A model generated the notes under the pieces. The model ran no database searches, was not told the DNA's origin, and worked only from the letters and a program-made list of their open reading frames with translations. Of a stretch of DNA of 8,541 nt, positions 5,314-8,541 are shown piece after piece; the first letter of the stretch is position 1; each line of letters starts with the position of its first letter. The translations under genes and the position numbers were made by a program. The stretch spans positions 1 to 8,541 of the forward strand of contig CANOHR010000034.1 of NCBI GenBank assembly GCA_947565875.1, written 5' to 3'. The DNA is from an uncultured Pseudoflavonifractor sp. GTDB taxonomy: Bacteria > Bacillota > Clostridia > Oscillospirales > Oscillospiraceae.

Positions 5314-7947
5314 TCATTTGTCCTCCACCACTTCGCCCCGAAGGACCTGCTTTTCCTCCACGCTCAGTTCCCCGTTCACAACGTCCACCGTGAGAGTATC
5401 TCCCTGCGACGTCTTCCCGGCGATGATCGCCCGGCTCACCAGGGTCTCCACCGTGTGCTGAAGATAGCGTCGCAGAGGTCTGGCGCCATAGAGGGGATCG
5501 TAGGCGTCGGCAATGACCTTCTCCTTTGCCTCCGGGGTAAGAACGCAGCGCAGCCCCCTTTGAGAAAGACGCTGGTTCAGTTCCGCTATCATCAGTTCCA
5601 CGATCTGCTCCACATCCCCCCGGGCCAGAGGTTTATAGAAGACGATCTCGTCCAGCCGGTTGAGGAACTCCGGGCGGAAGGACTGCCGGAGAAGGGCCTC
5701 CACCCGGGCCTTGGCCTCCGGCGTGATCTCTCCGTCGCTTCCGATCCCCTCCAGAAGGTACTGGCTTCCCAGGTTGGAGGTAAGAATGATGACCGTATTT
5801 TTAAAGTCCACTGTCCGCCCCTGGCCGTCGGTGAGGCGGCCGTCGTCCAGCACCTGGAGAAGGGCGTTAAATACGTCAGGGTGAGCCTTTTCCACCTCGT
5901 CAAAGAGGATAACGGAGTAGGGCGAGCGGCGAACGGCCTCGGTAAGCTGTCCTCCCTCCTCATAGCCCACATAGCCCGGAGGCGCGCCAATGAGCCGGGT
6001 GACGGAAAACTTCTCCATATATTCCGACATATCAATTCGCACCAGATTCTTTTCGCTGTCAAAAAGGGCGGCGGCCAGGGTCTTGGCAAGTTCGGTCTTC
6101 CCCACGCCGGTGGGCCCCAGGAAGAGAAAGGATCCAATGGGTTTGTCGGGATCGGCCACCCCAGCCCGGCTTCTCAGGATGGATTCGCTGACTAGCCGGA
6201 CCGCTTCATCCTGACCGATGACCCTCTCATGGAGGATATCCTCCAGGTGGAGGAGCTTTTCCCGCTCCCCCTCCATCAGCCGGGAGACGGGTATGCCCGT
6301 CCATCGCTCTACGATCTTTGCCACCACCTCCTCCGTGACCTTATCCCGGAGAAGGCTTCCCTCCCGGCTCTGATTCGCCACCGCCTCCTGGGCCTCCAAC
6401 TCCTTCTGAAGCTGGGGGATCCTGCCATACTGGAGTTCGGCGGCTTTGTTCAGGTCATATTGGCGCTGGGCCTGGGCTAGCTCAGCATTGGCAGCCTCCA
6501 GGTCCTCCCGAAGCTTCTGCAAACGGCCAATGGCTCCCTTCTCATTCTCCCACTGGGCCTTTTTGGCCCGGAAGTCCTCTTTCATATCGGACAGTTCCCG
6601 GCGGATATCGGCCAGCCGCTCCTGGGAAAGCTCGTCCGTCTCCTTTACCAGAGCAGCCTCCTGGATCTCCAGCTGGGTCATCTTTCCCTGGAGCGTATCC
6701 AGCTCGGTGGGCATAGAGTCCATCTCGGTACGGACGGTGGCGCAGGCCTCGTCGATAAGGTCGATGGCCTTGTCGGGAAGGAACCGGTCGGTGATATAAC
6801 GGTTACTCAGATTGGCGGCGGCAATGATGGCGGCGTCGGTGATCTTCACCCCGTGAAATACCTGGTAGCGTTCCTTCAGGCCCCGGAGGATAGCCACCGT
6901 ATCCTCCAGGTCCGGCTCCTTCACCAGTACCGGTTGGAACCGGCGCTCCAGGGCGGCGTCCTTCTCGATATACTGGCGGTATTCGTTGAGAGTGGTGGCG
7001 CCGATACAGTGGAGTTCTCCCCGGGCCAGCATGGGCTTCAAAAGATTGCCCGCGTCCATACTGCCCTCGGTCTTTCCCGCCCCCACGATGGTGTGGAGTT
7101 CGTCGATAAACAGGAGGATCCTTCCCTCCGACTTCTTCACCTCGCCCAGGACCGCCTTCAACCGCTCCTCAAACTCTCCCCGGTACTTGGCCCCCGCGAT
7201 CAGGGCCCCCATATCCAGGCTGAAGACCGTCTTGTCCTTCAGAGCGCTCGGTACGTCCCCCCTCACGATCCGCTGGGCCAGCCCCTCGGCGATGGCGGTC
7301 TTTCCCACGCCGGGCTCCCCGATAAGGACGGGGTTATTTTTGCTTTTCCGGGAGAGGATCCGGATCACATTCCGAATCTCCTCATCCCGCCCGATCACCG
7401 GATCCAGCTTGTTCTGCCGGGCCCGCTCTACAAGGTCGGCGCCGTACTTTTTCAGCGCGTCATAGGTCTCCTCCGGGTCGTCCGAGGTCACCTGCTGGCT
7501 GCCCCGGATGGCGGATAGCGCCCGCAGGATCCCCTCCTGGGTGACCTGATAGGTTCGGAAGAGGTCCCCCAACTCCCGCTCCGGGACCTTCACCAAGGCA
7601 AGAAGCAGATGCTCCACCGAGACATACTCGTCCTTCATCTGCTTCGCCGTCTCCTCCGCGGCGTTGAGGGCCCGGTCTACCCCCGGAGAGATGTAGAGCT
7701 TTCCCGCCTCCCGGCCGGGGCCGGAGACCTTGGGAAGCCGCTCCACCATGGCTCGGACGGCGGCCTGGAGGCTTGGCACGGTAAGGCCCATCCCAGCCAG
7801 CAGCTGAGGGACCAGGCCGTTCTCCGACTCCAGCAGAGCCAGCAGCAAATGGCACTGCTCCATCTGCTGGTTTCCATGGGACAGGGTAAGGGCTTGGGCG
7901 GACTGAAGGGCCTCGGTGGTTTTCTTGGTATAATTCTGAGGGTTCAT
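5314..7947 (-). CDS. clpB: ClpB ATP-dependent disaggregase chaperone
   Basis: An 877-residue full-length Hsp100 chaperone that threads aggregated proteins through a hexameric ring using ATP, normally handing over with DnaK/DnaJ/GrpE in the cytosol. All parts are in order: double Clp N-domain (about 1-148), first AAA+ module with Walker A GEPGVGKT (210-217), pore loop KYRG (Tyr255), Walker B ending Asp282-Glu283 and arginine fingers Arg335/Arg336. Next come the ClpB-type coiled-coil middle domain (about 410-530) and the second AAA+ module: Walker A GPTGVGKT (611-618), pore loop GYVGY (Tyr659), Walker B VILFDE (679-684) and sensor-2 GARPLRR (821-827). The long middle domain, and the absence of the IGF-type ClpP-binding loop, distinguish it from ClpA/ClpC. 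The start is supported by AAGGTG 7 nt upstream. It lies 82 nt downstream of hsp20 on the same strand with no obvious promoter of its own, so it is probably co-expressed from the CIRCE-controlled promoter. No sign of damage or transfer. Confidence 0.98.
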   Translation of the reverse strand: MNPQNYTKKTTEALQSAQALTLSHGNQQMEQCHLLLALLESENGLVPQLLAGMGLTVPSLQAAVRAMVERLPKVSGPGREAGKLYISPGVDRALNAAEETAKQMKDEYVSVEHLLLALVKVPERELGDLFRTYQVTQEGILRALSAIRGSQQVTSDDPEETYDALKKYGADLVERARQNKLDPVIGRDEEIRNVIRILSRKSKNNPVLIGEPGVGKTAIAEGLAQRIVRGDVPSALKDKTVFSLDMGALIAGAKYRGEFEERLKAVLGEVKKSEGRILLFIDELHTIVGAGKTEGSMDAGNLLKPMLARGELHCIGATTLNEYRQYIEKDAALERRFQPVLVKEPDLEDTVAILRGLKERYQVFHGVKITDAAIIAAANLSNRYITDRFLPDKAIDLIDEACATVRTEMDSMPTELDTLQGKMTQLEIQEAALVKETDELSQERLADIRRELSDMKEDFRAKKAQWENEKGAIGRLQKLREDLEAANAELAQAQRQYDLNKAAELQYGRIPQLQKELEAQEAVANQSREGSLLRDKVTEEVVAKIVERWTGIPVSRLMEGEREKLLHLEDILHERVIGQDEAVRLVSESILRSRAGVADPDKPIGSFLFLGPTGVGKTELAKTLAAALFDSEKNLVRIDMSEYMEKFSVTRLIGAPPGYVGYEEGGQLTEAVRRSPYSVILFDEVEKAHPDVFNALLQVLDDGRLTDGQGRTVDFKNTVIILTSNLGSQYLLEGIGSDGEITPEAKARVEALLRQSFRPEFLNRLDEIVFYKPLARGDVEQIVELMIAELNQRLSQRGLRCVLTPEAKEKVIADAYDPLYGARPLRRYLQHTVETLVSRAIIAGKTSQGDTLTVDVVNGELSVEEKQVLRGEVVEDK

Positions 7948-7975
7948 AGCGGTTCACCTTCTTATTTGTTTTCTC

Positions 7976-8029
7976 ACGGACAGGAAAAGGGACCGGCCAG
8001 CGTATGCTGGCCGGTCCCGCTGCGTCCGT
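7976..8029 (-). terminator. Nested hairpin between hsp20 and clpB (leaky terminator or processing element)
   Basis: The core is a perfect 13-base inverted repeat (7989-8001 and 8006-8018, four-base loop) followed on the - strand by only four T (7988-7985). It is enclosed by a second six-base complementary pair, ACGGAC (- strand 8029-8024) with GTCCGT (7981-7976), which begins directly after the hsp20 stop. The short T tract, and a downstream same-strand gene without a clear promoter, suggest partial termination or an mRNA stability/processing structure rather than a full stop. The structure is seen directly; its effect is inferred. Confidence 0.7.
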
Positions 8030-8458
8030 TTACCGGATCTCGATGCGGTGGGTCTCCGGCTCCACAGGCTTCGCCTTGGGAAGTGTCAGGGCCAGCACGC
8101 CGTTTTCATAGGCGGCGGTAATGCTCTTCTCCTCGATGCCCGTCACGTCAAAGCTGCGCTGGAAGGAGCCGTAGCGGCGCTCCCGGCGGATGTAAGTCCC
8201 GTCGGCGGCCTTCTCCTCGCTCTCGTCGCTGTGGGCGGCGGTGATGGTAAGGATCCCATCCTTCAGGTCCAGGGTAATATCCTCCTTCTTAAAGCCGGGC
8301 AGTTCAGCCTCTAGCACATAGCTGTCGCCGGTGTCCCGGATGTCGGTCCGGAAGGCGGGCAGGTCCGTATTGGACTTGCGGAAGAAATCCCGGGCAAAGG
8401 AATCAAAGGTGTCGAACAGATTATTGTCGCTGCGCTCAAAGGGAAGCATACCAAACAT
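8030..8458 (-). CDS. Small heat-shock protein, Hsp20/alpha-crystallin family
   Basis: A 142-residue holdase that binds unfolding proteins without ATP and passes them to DnaK/ClpB in the cytosol. The N-terminal arm (1 to about 32: MFGMLPFERSDN..., then FARDFF) is followed by the alpha-crystallin domain (about 33-129), with P-F-R-TDIRDTGD, LEAELPGFKKEDI and the hallmark GVLALTLPK (120-128). The C-terminal tail carries the oligomerising I-x-I motif (IEI, 139-141) and ends at residue 142. I start at the ATG at 8458 because AAGGAG lies 9 nt upstream (8473-8468). A longer reading from a GTG at 8494 would begin inside the operator and promoter. It is the first gene of a probable hsp20-clpB unit and is expected to be repressed by HrcA through the CIRCE element just upstream. 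Family call is secure; the paralogue name (hsp18/hsp20/ibpA type) is not. Confidence 0.95.
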   Translation of the reverse strand: MFGMLPFERSDNNLFDTFDSFARDFFRKSNTDLPAFRTDIRDTGDSYVLEAELPGFKKEDITLDLKDGILTITAAHSDESEEKAADGTYIRRERRYGSFQRSFDVTGIEEKSITAAYENGVLALTLPKAKPVEPETHRIEIR

Positions 8459-8467
8459 GATGAATAT

Positions 8468-8473
8468 CTCCTT
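8468..8473 (-). promoter_or_regulatory. Ribosome binding site deciding the hsp20 start
   Basis: AAGGAG on the - strand lies nine bases before the ATG at 8458. It sits downstream of the predicted -10 box and operator, so translation must begin at MFGML rather than at the upstream in-frame GTG (8494) that overlaps the operator. Confidence 0.85.
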
Positions 8474-8484
8474 TTTTATGTTGT

Positions 8485-8514
8485 ATTTTAGCACTCTTAT
8501 ATTTTGCTTGCTAA
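8485..8514 (-). promoter_or_regulatory. Sigma-A-like promoter of hsp20(-clpB)
   Basis: On the - strand TTAGCA (8514-8509, 4/6 to TTGACA) and TAAAAT (8490-8485, 5/6 to TATAAT) are spaced by 18 bases. The two boxes fall almost exactly on the two arms of the CIRCE operator, so bound repressor would block RNA polymerase directly. Confidence 0.6.
8488..8514. promoter_or_regulatory. CIRCE operator (HrcA binding site)
   Basis: The + strand reads TTAGCACTC (8488-8496), nine spacer bases (8497-8505) and GCTTGCTAA (8506-8514). The CIRCE consensus is TTAGCACTC-N9-GAGTGCTAA: the left arm matches 9/9 and the right arm 7/9, with the correct spacer length. CIRCE is bound by the heat-shock repressor HrcA, which controls groESL and dnaK operons in Gram-positive bacteria. 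Here it places hsp20, and probably clpB, in that regulon. hrcA itself is not in the window. Confidence 0.9.
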
Positions 8515-8541
8515 TCTTTTAAGGGCTCCATGGGACCTTTT

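Noticed and set aside
5455..7518. Several long + strand open frames opposite clpB
   Set aside because: All are antisense shadows of a fully intact ClpB coding frame, without start signals.
7460..7957. A 165-codon - strand frame overlapping the 5' part of clpB
   Set aside because: It is an out-of-frame reading of the clpB N-domain, Pro/Gly/Arg-rich, with no homology; the true frame has the AAGGTG site and the conserved N-domain.
8459..8494. A 12-codon N-terminal extension of hsp20 from a GTG
   Set aside because: The GTG lies within the CIRCE arm and upstream of the predicted -10 box and ribosome site, so it would not be in the mRNA.
8517..8541. Imperfect palindrome around CCATGG at the window edge
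   Set aside because: The pairing has a mismatch, wobbles and no proper loop, and the window ends here, so it cannot be judged as a terminator of an upstream gene.

Overview
The window is GC-rich coding DNA with AT-rich intergenic gaps. Strong AGGAGG-type ribosome sites, sigma-A-like promoters, a CIRCE heat-shock operator, S-layer-homology (SLH) repeats, a copper-amine-oxidase-like stalk domain and a SleB-type cell-wall hydrolase together point to a Gram-positive, GC-rich member of the Clostridia. The style fits gut Oscillospiraceae (Flavonifractor/Oscillibacter-like), but that placement is inference; no rRNA or other marker gene is present. No mobile element, CRISPR array, tRNA or rRNA was seen.

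Left part (1-2736, + strand): two single-gene units for secreted cell-envelope enzymes. The first (241-1056) is a signal peptide, a stalk domain and a SleB-like hydrolase. It is preceded by a promoter whose -10 region is duplicated as a tandem 10-bp repeat, and followed by its own terminator. The second (1234-2736) is a signal peptide, three SLH-like repeats, an unassigned middle region and an M15C-type zinc peptidase. It has a promoter with a perfect TATAAT.

Middle (2799-5147, - strand): an SLH-bearing M13 (neprilysin-like) zinc endopeptidase, convergent with the M15 gene. The two share a perfect 17-bp inverted repeat that should terminate transcription both ways. The three enzymes look like a surface/wall-remodelling neighbourhood, but each has its own promoter and they are not one operon.

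Right part (5314-8541, - strand): a heat-shock unit, hsp20 then clpB, under a CIRCE (HrcA) operator that overlaps the hsp20 promoter. The 82-nt gap holds a 13-bp GC-rich hairpin nested inside a second helix, which could act as a leaky terminator or mRNA processing/stability element setting the Hsp20:ClpB ratio. Functionally, Hsp20 holds unfolding proteins and ClpB (normally with DnaK, not in the window) extracts them from aggregates.

No clearly novel system was found. The points most worth a second look are the CIRCE-controlled hsp20-clpB arrangement with its nested intergenic hairpin, the degenerate SLH repeats, and the duplicated -10 element upstream of the hydrolase gene.
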